Below are positions 1 to 4,503 of a DNA stretch of 5,563 bases, one piece after another. The DNA lies in contig HF972660.1 of assembly GCA_000432995.1 (NCBI GenBank), positions 21,154 through 26,716 on the forward strand, read 5' to 3'. The notes under the pieces were generated by a model. The model ran no database searches. It was not told the DNA's origin and saw only the letters and a list, made by a program, of their open reading frames with translations. This DNA is from Clostridium sp. CAG:1013 (lineage in GTDB: Bacteria > Bacillota > Clostridia > Oscillospirales > Acutalibacteraceae). The translations under genes and the position numbers were made by a program. How positions within the stretch are numbered: the first letter of the stretch is position 1; the number at the start of each line of letters is the position of its first letter.

Positions 1-331
1 CCAGGTCCGTATCGAAGGAAGCGCCCCGGGCCATGGAAACAGGGAAGCAGGTGGAAAGCCAGTTGCCGCAGACCACTCCTCGAGGTCCGTCCACAAACAA
101 CATGGGAGGCACACCCTCTTCTTCCAGGCCGCCGGCGGCGTAAGGAGTGATGTTGTAGTGGTTCTCCCCCTCCAGGATGGTCATCATGAACTCGCCCAGC
201 TGTTCGATGGTCTTTTGGGTGACGTCGATGTTGCCGCACATCAGCCACACCTTTTGCTCCAGGGTCAATTTCTCCACGATCTTTTTCGCTTCCTCGGTAA
301 AGGAAAGGCGATACTCTTTGTTCGCTCTCAT
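1..331 (-). CDS. Glycoside hydrolase family 3 enzyme (beta-glucosidase-like), N-terminal 110 residues, truncated by window edge
   Basis: Seen: an open frame starts at ATG 331-329 behind AAAGGAGG (346-339, 7-nt spacing) and runs off the window after 110 codons without a stop. It has the typical GH3 N-terminus: a helix ending in KLTLEQKVWLMCG (21-33), HYNITPYAAGG (58-68), GVPPMLFVDGPRGVV (73-87) with the conserved sugar-binding Asp of the DGPRG motif at 81, and STCFPVSMARGASFD (93-107). No signal peptide is visible, so the enzyme is probably cytoplasmic. Family knowledge: GH3 enzymes are retaining beta-glycosidases, mostly on gluco- or xylosides, and usually 700-900 residues long. The catalytic nucleophile and acid/base lie outside the window, so activity and exact substrate cannot be judged. 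It follows a sugar ABC transporter in the same direction, which suggests it cleaves the imported oligosaccharide. A terminator and a separate leader lie between them. The GH3 call is firm; the specificity is not. Confidence 0.92.
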   Translation of the reverse strand, partial: MRANKEYRLSFTEEAKKIVEKLTLEQKVWLMCGNIDVTQKTIEQLGEFMMTILEGENHYNITPYAAGGLEEEGVPPMLFVDGPRGVVCGNWLSTCFPVSMARGASFDTDL

Positions 332-380
332 TGCGAAACCTCCTTTGATTTTTATGATCGCCTATATGACTCCGGTCAAT

Positions 381-407
381 GTTCAGGGTCTGGACGCAGC
401 CCTGAAC
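381..407 (-). promoter_or_regulatory. Hairpin in the leader of the GH3 gene
   Basis: Seen: GTTCAGGG (381-388) and CCCTGAAC (400-407) are perfect 8-base inverted arms. The stem continues with CTG (390-392) against CAG (397-399) after one bulged base at 389, closing on the 4-nt loop GACG. This gives 11 base pairs in the spacer about 50 nt upstream of the GH3 start. No U-run follows it on the minus strand, so it is not an ordinary terminator. It could be a leader RNA element or a DNA operator. The structure is clear; the function is inferred. Confidence 0.5.
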
Positions 408-410
408 CGC

Positions 411-425
411 GGACAACCATTGTCC
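411..425. promoter_or_regulatory. Short inverted repeat upstream of the GH3 gene, possible operator
   Basis: Seen: GGACAA (411-416) and TTGTCC (420-425) are perfect inverted arms around a 3-base centre, a 15-bp odd palindrome. It sits three bases from the longer hairpin at 381-407 and 80-95 bp upstream of the GH3 start. Size and symmetry fit a dimeric repressor site, but it matches no operator I recognise and 6-bp arms can arise by chance. Confidence 0.25.
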
Positions 426-473
426 TTTCCTTTTTATCTCCTCCCTTTGCCATGCCGTTTTTGGCATAGACAG

Positions 474-510
474 TTTTAAACAAAACAACCCGCACGGGTT
501 TCCGCGCGGG
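474..510 (-). terminator. Intrinsic terminator after the ABC permease operon
   Basis: Seen: read on the minus strand, arms at 510-502 and 497-489 form a 9-bp GC-rich stem (CCCGCGCGG with CCGTGCGGG) closed by a 4-nt loop and followed by TTGTTTTGTTT. One pair is G-U in the minus-strand RNA (505 with 494) but an A-C mismatch in the plus-strand version, so the element is built for minus-strand transcription. It begins 17 bp past the stop codon of the second permease. It should end most transport-operon messages before the GH3 gene. Confidence 0.85.
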
Positions 511-527
511 CTGTCATTGCCGGTATG

Positions 528-1391
528 TTATCCCTTCACGGCGCCCGCCATCATGCCTTTCACCAGCTTATCCTGGAAGATAATGAACAGGATCAGCATG
601 GGAAGCACCGACAGCACCAGCACCGTCAGAATCAGAGGAATGTCCATGGAGTGCTCGCCCTTGAACTGGCCCAGCGCCAAAGGCAGGGTCTTGTTGGAGG
701 GGCTCTGGATCAGGGTGTTAGCGAAAGCAAACTCGTTCCACATAGAGACGCCATTGTAAATCGCCAACGTGGACAGACCCGACTTGGACAGGGGAAGAAT
801 CATGGTGAAGAAGGTACGATACTTGCCGCAGCCGTCGATTTCAGCGGATTCCTCGATCTCTTTCGGGATCGTGGACATGAACGCCGTCAGAATGAACACC
901 GACATAGGCAGAGCAAAGGTCACGTACGGACCAATCAAAGACCAAAGAGTGTCGTACAACCCCATATCCGTGGTCATCTTGAAGATGGGGATCAAGGTCA
1001 CGTGCATGGGGATGGACATCATAGCCACAATGCCTGCATACAAGAACCCACGCAGTTTAAACTTCATTCTGGACAGAGGATATGCCGCGCAAGAAGCGAT
1101 GGCAAGCATCAGAATCATGGACACTGCCACCACGATCACGCTGCGCAGGAAGTATCCGAAGAACCCGTTGGCCACCACGTTTACGTAGTTTTCAAAATAC
1201 CAGGGGTCAGGCATATGGAACACGCCTTGGCTCAACATGTCGAACTGCTTACGGAAGGAGTTCATCACCATGAAGAAGAAGGGCACCAGGGCGATCACCA
1301 GCCATACGCAGGCGAAGAAGATGGCAAATCCCCACGCTACATGGCTTTTTCTCCGTTCTTTGCGGTAATCGATTTCTTTCTTTACTGCCAT
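528..1391 (-). CDS. Carbohydrate ABC transporter permease, MalG-type (CUT1 family)
   Basis: Role: one of the two membrane subunits of a binding-protein-dependent sugar importer in the cytoplasmic membrane. Seen: 287 residues, the usual family length, with about six hydrophobic segments (roughly 21-43, 80-102, 114-136, 148-170, 201-223, 252-273). The cytoplasmic EAA loop that docks on the ATPase is at 181-200 (ESAEIDGCG followed by FFTMILP; the invariant D-G is 186-187). The C-terminus KGMMAGAVKG is the family signature ending. The start ATG lies one base past the TGA of the upstream permease, and its ribosome site AAAGGAGG (1408-1401, 9-nt spacing) lies inside that gene's last codons, so the two are very likely translationally coupled. 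A terminator follows. The class is certain. The sugar cannot be read from the permease; the GH3 neighbour points to a plant-type beta-glycoside. Confidence 0.95.
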   Translation of the reverse strand: MAVKKEIDYRKERRKSHVAWGFAIFFACVWLVIALVPFFFMVMNSFRKQFDMLSQGVFHMPDPWYFENYVNVVANGFFGYFLRSVIVVAVSMILMLAIASCAAYPLSRMKFKLRGFLYAGIVAMMSIPMHVTLIPIFKMTTDMGLYDTLWSLIGPYVTFALPMSVFILTAFMSTIPKEIEESAEIDGCGKYRTFFTMILPLSKSGLSTLAIYNGVSMWNEFAFANTLIQSPSNKTLPLALGQFKGEHSMDIPLILTVLVLSVLPMLILFIIFQDKLVKGMMAGAVKG

Positions 1392-1392
1392 A

Positions 1393-2298
1393 TCAGTAGT
1401 CCTCCTTTACCACAAAGATCTTCTGGAACAGCAGCGCGATGGCCGTGATCAGAATGAACATGCCTGCCGCCACGCAAGAGCCGTAGCCCATGTTGAACTG
1501 GTTGAACGACAGCTTATACATATAAGTTGCCATCAGTTCCGTGCCTCCGTTGGGGCCGCCTCCAGTCAGGTTCCAGATCAGGTCGAAGTACTTCAGAGAA
1601 CCGATCAGGGACATGGTGCATGCAGTCTTGAAGATGGGCTTCAACAGCGGGATAGCGATCTTGAACAGATACTGCTTCCGAGTGGCGCCGTCGATCACTG
1701 CCGCCTCATAGATGGAAGTATCAATGTTGCCGTAGCCTGCGATGAAGTACACCATGTAGAAGGGCGTAAACTGCCACGCCATAACTCCAATCACCGTGTA
1801 CAGTGCCTGGGGATTACTACCCAGCAGGTCCACGGTAGTTTTCTTGCCAGAGAAAATAGTGGCCAGAGCGGAAACCATACCGCCGTTAGTAGCCAGAGCA
1901 TAAGTGAACAGGAACGCGATAGCCACAGAGCTCATCAAATAGGGGAAGAACCACACAATCTTGAAGAAGTTGGTCTTTTTCCCGGTGGCGTCCAGGAACG
2001 TGGCCAGCAGCATGCCAATGGGGATCTGCAGAATGATGGAACATACCATCACGATCACGTTGTGTCCAAACGCGGTCCAGAACTGACTATCGGTTACCAG
2101 TGTTTTCCAGTTTTGCAGCCCAATAAAAATTCGATCAGAGGAAATGCCGTTCCACTTATAAGCGCTGATAACAAAGGTGTCGATAATGGGATACACCATG
2201 TACACGATGATCAGCAGAATGGTAGGCAGGAGAAATACGGTAGCTGCTATGGCTGTGCTTCTGGCTCGGACTTTCGCTAAACCATTTGTTTCTTTCAT
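1393..2298 (-). CDS. Carbohydrate ABC transporter permease, MalF/UgpA-type (CUT1 family)
   Basis: Role: partner membrane subunit of the sugar importer. Seen: 301 residues from ATG 2298, with about six membrane segments (roughly 17-38, 80-101, 112-134, 167-187, 219-243, 275-295). The EAA loop is at 197-217 (YEAAVIDGAT followed by LFKIAIP; D-G at 203-204). The MalF-family stretch NLTGGGPNGGTELMATYMY is at 243-261. The start is not fixed by frame alone: GTG 2307 and ATG 2304 are in phase upstream and would give 304 or 303 residues. ATG 2298 is preferred because AAGGTGAT (2310-2303) then sits at normal spacing, while the other two starts overlap or touch it. It lies 142 bp downstream of the binding-protein gene across a long hairpin, and one base upstream of the second permease. 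No ATPase gene is present, as is common in Firmicutes, where a shared MsmX/MsmK-type ATPase serves many importers. Confidence 0.94.
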   Translation of the reverse strand: MKETNGLAKVRARSTAIAATVFLLPTILLIIVYMVYPIIDTFVISAYKWNGISSDRIFIGLQNWKTLVTDSQFWTAFGHNVIVMVCSIILQIPIGMLLATFLDATGKKTNFFKIVWFFPYLMSSVAIAFLFTYALATNGGMVSALATIFSGKKTTVDLLGSNPQALYTVIGVMAWQFTPFYMVYFIAGYGNIDTSIYEAAVIDGATRKQYLFKIAIPLLKPIFKTACTMSLIGSLKYFDLIWNLTGGGPNGGTELMATYMYKLSFNQFNMGYGSCVAAGMFILITAIALLFQKIFVVKEDY

Positions 2299-2302
2299 AC
2301 CC

Positions 2303-2310
2303 ATCACCTT
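2303..2310 (-). promoter_or_regulatory. Ribosome binding site that sets the start of the MalF-type permease
   Basis: Minus-strand AAGGTGAT (2310-2303) matches the 3' part of the anti-Shine-Dalgarno complement (AAGGAGGTGAT) with a gap, weaker than the AGGAGG sites of the other three complete starts in the window. It lies 8 nt before ATG 2298. GTG 2307 and ATG 2304 overlap it. The weaker site may, together with the hairpin upstream, lower permease output relative to the binding protein. Confidence 0.6.
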
Positions 2311-2360
2311 TCCAGAAGGCCTCCCCGTTAGCCGTGGGCAGACCGCCGTTATTTTTGTCT

Positions 2361-2409
2361 TTCAAAAATCCTCCCGCAGGAAGGATCTCCCTGCGGGAAA
2401 ATTTTCAAA
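2361..2409 (-). terminator. 20-bp-stem hairpin between binding-protein and permease genes (attenuator or mRNA 3'-end stabiliser)
   Basis: Seen: TCCCGCAGG (2372-2380) and CCTGCGGGA (2390-2398) are perfect 9-base arms with a 9-nt loop. On the minus strand the pairing continues outward without a break for 11 more pairs (2399-2409 with 2371-2361), four of them G-U. On the plus strand those four are A-C mismatches, so the long stem exists only in operon RNA. A run of five U (2368-2364) comes three bases after the GC core, so the core alone also reads as an intrinsic terminator. Known pattern: such elements after solute-binding-protein genes give partial termination or protect the upstream message, so the binding protein is made in excess of permease. 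That role here is inferred. Confidence 0.75.
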
Positions 2410-2412
2410 GAC

Positions 2413-2444
2413 CTAATTAATCAATTCCGGAATTACCAAATTAG
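2413..2444. repeat. 32-bp imperfect palindrome overlapping the binding-protein stop codon
   Basis: Seen: a perfect 12-bp palindrome AATTCCGGAATT (2423-2434) is flanked at equal 4-base distances by CTAATT (2413-2418) and AATTAG (2439-2444). All of it is centred between 2428 and 2429, with 12 of 16 positions symmetric. The right arm includes the TAA stop codon (2443-2441). It may fold as a weak AU-rich hairpin just before the 2361-2409 stem, or be a DNA site. Function unknown. Confidence 0.4.
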
Positions 2445-3886
2445 CCGTTCAGGTACTCCTGCATTGCGGCGTCGTGGTTCTTGCCGATCTCCTCGGGAGT
2501 GGCTTCCAGAGCATACAGAGCGTTCATGCTGTCCTTATGAACCTCGGTAACGTTGGCGGGCAGATACTGGTCGTACCACAGCTGCACGTTGGAAGCGTTG
2601 AAGAACACTTCAGCAACAGTCTGCATGTTGGGATCTTCCAGAGCATCCTCATAACCTTCGATGGAGGGGATGGTCAGGTTGTCGACCTTCTGCTGGCACC
2701 AAGTCTCGTCGTTGAAGAACTGAGTGGCCAACACGTAGCAAGCGTCCAGCTTGGTCTGATCCACGGAACCGTCGTCGTTCCAGCAGTTGAAGGACCAGCC
2801 GTTGCCGATAGCGGTACCAACTTCCACGTCCTGAGGAACGCCGTTAGCAGCAGCCTCGGAATCCTCGGGGAAGCGGAAAGCGCCGATGTTCTCGGTGTAC
2901 CACTCGGAGTTGTCAGTGTTCATGCTGGTGGTGACCCAAGAGCCATGGAGCATCATAGCGCAAGAGCCGTCATACATGAGAGCCAGATCCTGCTGATCGT
3001 CAGGAGACAGGGAGTTAACGCCATCGGGGAAGTAGCCCTTCTTGACCCAATCCTGGATCTTTTCGCCGGCCCAAATAAAGGCGTCGGAAGTGAAGGAACC
3101 TTCCTGAGTGTAAGCAGCGTCAAATTCCTCGTTGCCGGAGTGACGGGCCACCAGATACATGTAGTACATGGAGCCGGTCCAGCCAGGAGAGTTAGCCAGG
3201 GAGAAGGGGATGTAGCCAGCTTCCTTCACCTTATCGCAAACAGCTTCCAGCTCGTCGATAGTGGTGGGAACTTCCACGCCAACTTCTTCAAAGATAGCCT
3301 TGTTGTAGAAGATATCGCAGCCGCTCAAGCCGTTGAAGGGGATGGCCAGGATCTTGCCATCATAGGTGGACTGGGCCACAGCCGCCTCGATAAATGCGGG
3401 ATGATCATATGTATTGAACATCTCGGTGATATCGTTGACAAAGCCGGACTCATAGTACTCGGCCATGGGGCCGCCACCCCAGTGCTGATACATATCGGGG
3501 CACTGGCCAGAGCTCATTGCCACGATCAGCTGCTGCTTGTAGTTGTCGTTCTGCTGGTTGACCAGCTCGATGGAGATGTTGGGATAGGCTTCCTTAAAAC
3601 GAGAAACCGCACCATCATACTGGCTCTTGCTGGGCTCCTCAGTCGCAGTACCCCAAACCAGAATGGACAGGGGCTCGCTGGTCAGCTCAGGGATGTTCTT
3701 GTCGCTGGTTTCGCTGGTCTCGGCCTCGGTAGAGGACTCAGACTCTTCAGCAACAGACTCCTCCGTAGTGGAACTAGACGGTTTGTCAGCTGTAGAGGAA
3801 GTCTTGCCCGAATCGCCGGTGCAGCCCGCAAACGCGCCGGCCACCATCGACATAGCCAAAATCATGGCTAAAATTTTCCGTTTCAT
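2441..3886 (-). CDS. Extracellular sugar-binding lipoprotein of an ABC importer (family 1 / MalE-like)
   Basis: Role: captures the sugar outside the membrane and delivers it to the permeases. Seen: 481 residues. A lipoprotein signal peptide (1-21, KRK then a hydrophobic core) ends in FAGC, with lipidated Cys at 22; Phe at -3 is a less usual lipobox residue. Residues 27-64 are a Ser/Thr/Glu linker, likely an extended acidic tether. The folded domain follows: LVWG (76-79), a helix ending RFKEAYPNISIE (96-107), AIPFN (181-185), DIFYNKAIFEEVGVEVPTT (191-209) and ALMYDGSCAMMLHGSW (302-317), the classic family 1 blocks. Ten tryptophans (including 136, 236, 317, 364, 369, 437) suit ring-stacking on sugars. 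Start ATG 3886 has AAGGAGG (3902-3896) 9 nt upstream. It is the first gene of the operon, behind the promoter at 4153-4125 and a long leader. Ligand unknown; the neighbouring GH3 gene suggests a beta-linked oligosaccharide. Confidence 0.95.
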   Translation of the reverse strand: MKRKILAMILAMSMVAGAFAGCTGDSGKTSSTADKPSSSTTEESVAEESESSTEAETSETSDKNIPELTSEPLSILVWGTATEEPSKSQYDGAVSRFKEAYPNISIELVNQQNDNYKQQLIVAMSSGQCPDMYQHWGGGPMAEYYESGFVNDITEMFNTYDHPAFIEAAVAQSTYDGKILAIPFNGLSGCDIFYNKAIFEEVGVEVPTTIDELEAVCDKVKEAGYIPFSLANSPGWTGSMYYMYLVARHSGNEEFDAAYTQEGSFTSDAFIWAGEKIQDWVKKGYFPDGVNSLSPDDQQDLALMYDGSCAMMLHGSWVTTSMNTDNSEWYTENIGAFRFPEDSEAAANGVPQDVEVGTAIGNGWSFNCWNDDGSVDQTKLDACYVLATQFFNDETWCQQKVDNLTIPSIEGYEDALEDPNMQTVAEVFFNASNVQLWYDQYLPANVTEVHKDSMNALYALEATPEEIGKNHDAAMQEYLNG

Positions 3887-4118
3887 ACAATTTTACCTCC
3901 TTAAAAGAATATGCCGTTCACTCCGGGTACCACTTGCCGGAGAAAAAGCCAAAATAAAACACCGGCGACCTCTCATCCAGGAACTTCCTCTCCCCAGGAA
4001 CTCCTGTCATCCAGTGGCAAGCCATTGTGCAAAAGACACACCACCATGTTCAAGTTTTTATCAGCCGCCTGTGTAAAATGATGAGCTCGCGGTTATCGCC
4101 GCGCCTCTGAAATCTAGT
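3887..4118 (-). promoter_or_regulatory. Long (about 230 nt) 5' leader of the binding-protein operon
   Basis: Inferred from the promoter at 4153-4125, which places the transcript start near A 4118, to the gene start at 3886. Seen inside: inverted arms CGCGG/CCGCG (4088-4092 and 4099-4103); a repeat-rich block (3973-4014); and a 6-bp stem CTCCGG/CCGGAG (3921-3926 and 3937-3942) that competes with GCCGG/CCGGC pairing (3936-3940 and 3962-3966). No known riboswitch class is recognisable and no convincing small gene is present. A leader this long before a sugar operon may carry post-initiation control, but no terminator lies inside it. Confidence 0.5.
3973..4014. repeat. Cluster of direct and inverted short repeats in the operon leader
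   Basis: Seen: TCATCCAG occurs at 3973-3980 and 4007-4014 (34 bp apart), and CCAGGAACT at 3977-3985 and 3994-4002 (17 bp apart, half that spacing). Each CCAGGAACT copy sits in a small palindrome: AGGAA-C-TTCCT (3979-3989) and CAGGA-AC-TCCTG (3995-4006). The result is two similar half-palindromic units side by side between promoter and gene. They could be tandem protein sites or folding units of the leader RNA. Confidence 0.4.
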
Positions 4119-4135
4119 GACTTCATTCTAAGTCA
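4118..4135. promoter_or_regulatory. Inverted repeat over the -10 box and transcript start, candidate repressor operator
   Basis: Seen: TGACTT (4118-4123) and AAGTCA (4130-4135) are perfect inverted 6-base arms with a 6-base centre that holds most of the -10 hexamer. A protein bound here would block the promoter, as expected for a repressed sugar operon. A perfect 12-bp palindrome, ATTTATATAAAT (4135-4146), adjoins it in the promoter spacer, although AT-rich palindromes arise easily. No regulator gene is in the window, and neither site matches the usual CG-centred LacI or CcpA consensus. Confidence 0.4.
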
Positions 4136-4153
4136 TTTATATAAATTTGTCAA
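4125..4153 (-). promoter_or_regulatory. Sigma-A-type promoter for the sugar ABC operon
   Basis: Seen on the minus strand: TTGACA (-35, 4153-4148, perfect consensus), a 17-bp spacer (4147-4131) and TAGAAT (-10, 4130-4125, five of six matches). The likely transcript start is A 4118. A strongly A-rich tract lies directly upstream. The promoter points at the binding-protein gene, and no other promoter of this quality was found in the window. A promoter this close to consensus implies high basal strength, so a repressor would be needed for sugar control. Confidence 0.85.
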
Positions 4154-4190
4154 CATCTTTTTCTTTTGTTTTTATTTTCTGTTGTATTTG
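4154..4190 (-). promoter_or_regulatory. A-rich tract upstream of -35, possible UP element
   Basis: Immediately upstream of TTGACA the minus strand carries repeated A-runs (AAAGAAAAAG, AAAACAAAAG, AAAATAAAAAC). Such tracts bind the RNA polymerase alpha C-terminal domain or bend DNA and often boost strong Firmicutes promoters. The composition is seen; the role is inferred. Confidence 0.4.
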
Positions 4191-4440
4191 CATATAGTTT
4201 TTGACGTATACTAAGTTGCGCACAGAAAGCAAGTTTCGGCGATATTCTCTCATCCGGAAGATCCTGTTTAGATTACAGTAGAATTCACCCCTTTTTTATG
4301 CATTTTCACAACTTCCATATCATTTATCAATATCTACTGCCCATGAGATATACAACATGAATAAAAACTATCCAATTTTCCCCAGGATAAAATCTTACAG
4401 TTTTGATAGCTTTGTCCACCCCATTTCCATAAAAATAGCA
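4191..4440. other. AT-rich intergenic stretch without recognisable gene
   Basis: This is the remaining spacer between the ATPase terminator and the operon promoter. Both strands were read. Only very short frames without ribosome sites occur (for example an 11-codon frame from ATG 4430), with no tRNA-like cloverleaf, no tandem repeats and no second good promoter. Minor features are a GAAA/TTTC inverted pair (4225-4237) and GTATAC (4206-4211). Base composition is far more AT-rich than the flanking genes. It may hold activator sites or an undetected small RNA, but nothing supports a call. Confidence 0.4.
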
Positions 4441-4478
4441 TAAAAAAGGAAGCCTATTTTTCAAGGCTTCCCCTTTTA
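4441..4478 (-). terminator. Intrinsic terminator after the P-type ATPase gene
   Basis: Seen: minus-strand arms AAAAGGGGAAGCC (4477-4465) and GGCTTCCTTTTTT (4454-4442) form 13 pairs (seven GC-containing core pairs, two G-U, four A-U) around a 10-nt loop, with a run of six U at the end. The two G-U pairs become A-C mismatches on the plus strand, although the 7-bp core followed by TTTT could weakly terminate plus-strand RNA too. It lies 26 bp past the ATPase stop and isolates that gene from the sugar operon. Confidence 0.9.
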
Positions 4479-4503
4479 AAGAAAAATTATTTCACCCAGG
4501 ATC

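Noticed and set aside
351..379. TTGACC (379-374), 17 bp, CATAAA (356-351) as a GH3 promoter
   Set aside because: The boxes score moderately, but transcription would begin in or after the Shine-Dalgarno (346-339), leaving almost no usable ribosome site.
452..467. ATGCC/GGCAT inverted repeat after the permease terminator
   Set aside because: The stem is only 5 bp with no U-run after it; too weak to call as a second terminator or an operator.
525..1448. Plus-strand open frame of 307 codons opposite the MalG-type permease
   Set aside because: The translation is extremely His/Gln/Arg-rich, the usual mirror of a hydrophobic membrane protein, and it has no ribosome site. The permease on the other strand explains the sequence.
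2305..2307. GTG 2307 as start of the MalF-type permease
   Set aside because: It overlaps the only plausible ribosome site (2310-2303); ATG 2298 has proper spacing.
2474..3871. Long plus-strand open frame of 465 codons opposite the binding-protein gene
   Set aside because: It lies wholly antisense to a gene with a clear signal peptide, family motifs and ribosome site. The translation matches no family I know, is Val/Gly/His-rich as expected of a mirror frame, and lacks a ribosome site.
3973..4047. 24-codon minus-strand frame in the operon leader (ATG 4047)
   Set aside because: There is no ribosome site upstream and no recognisable peptide, and the region is better described by its repeats and possible folds.
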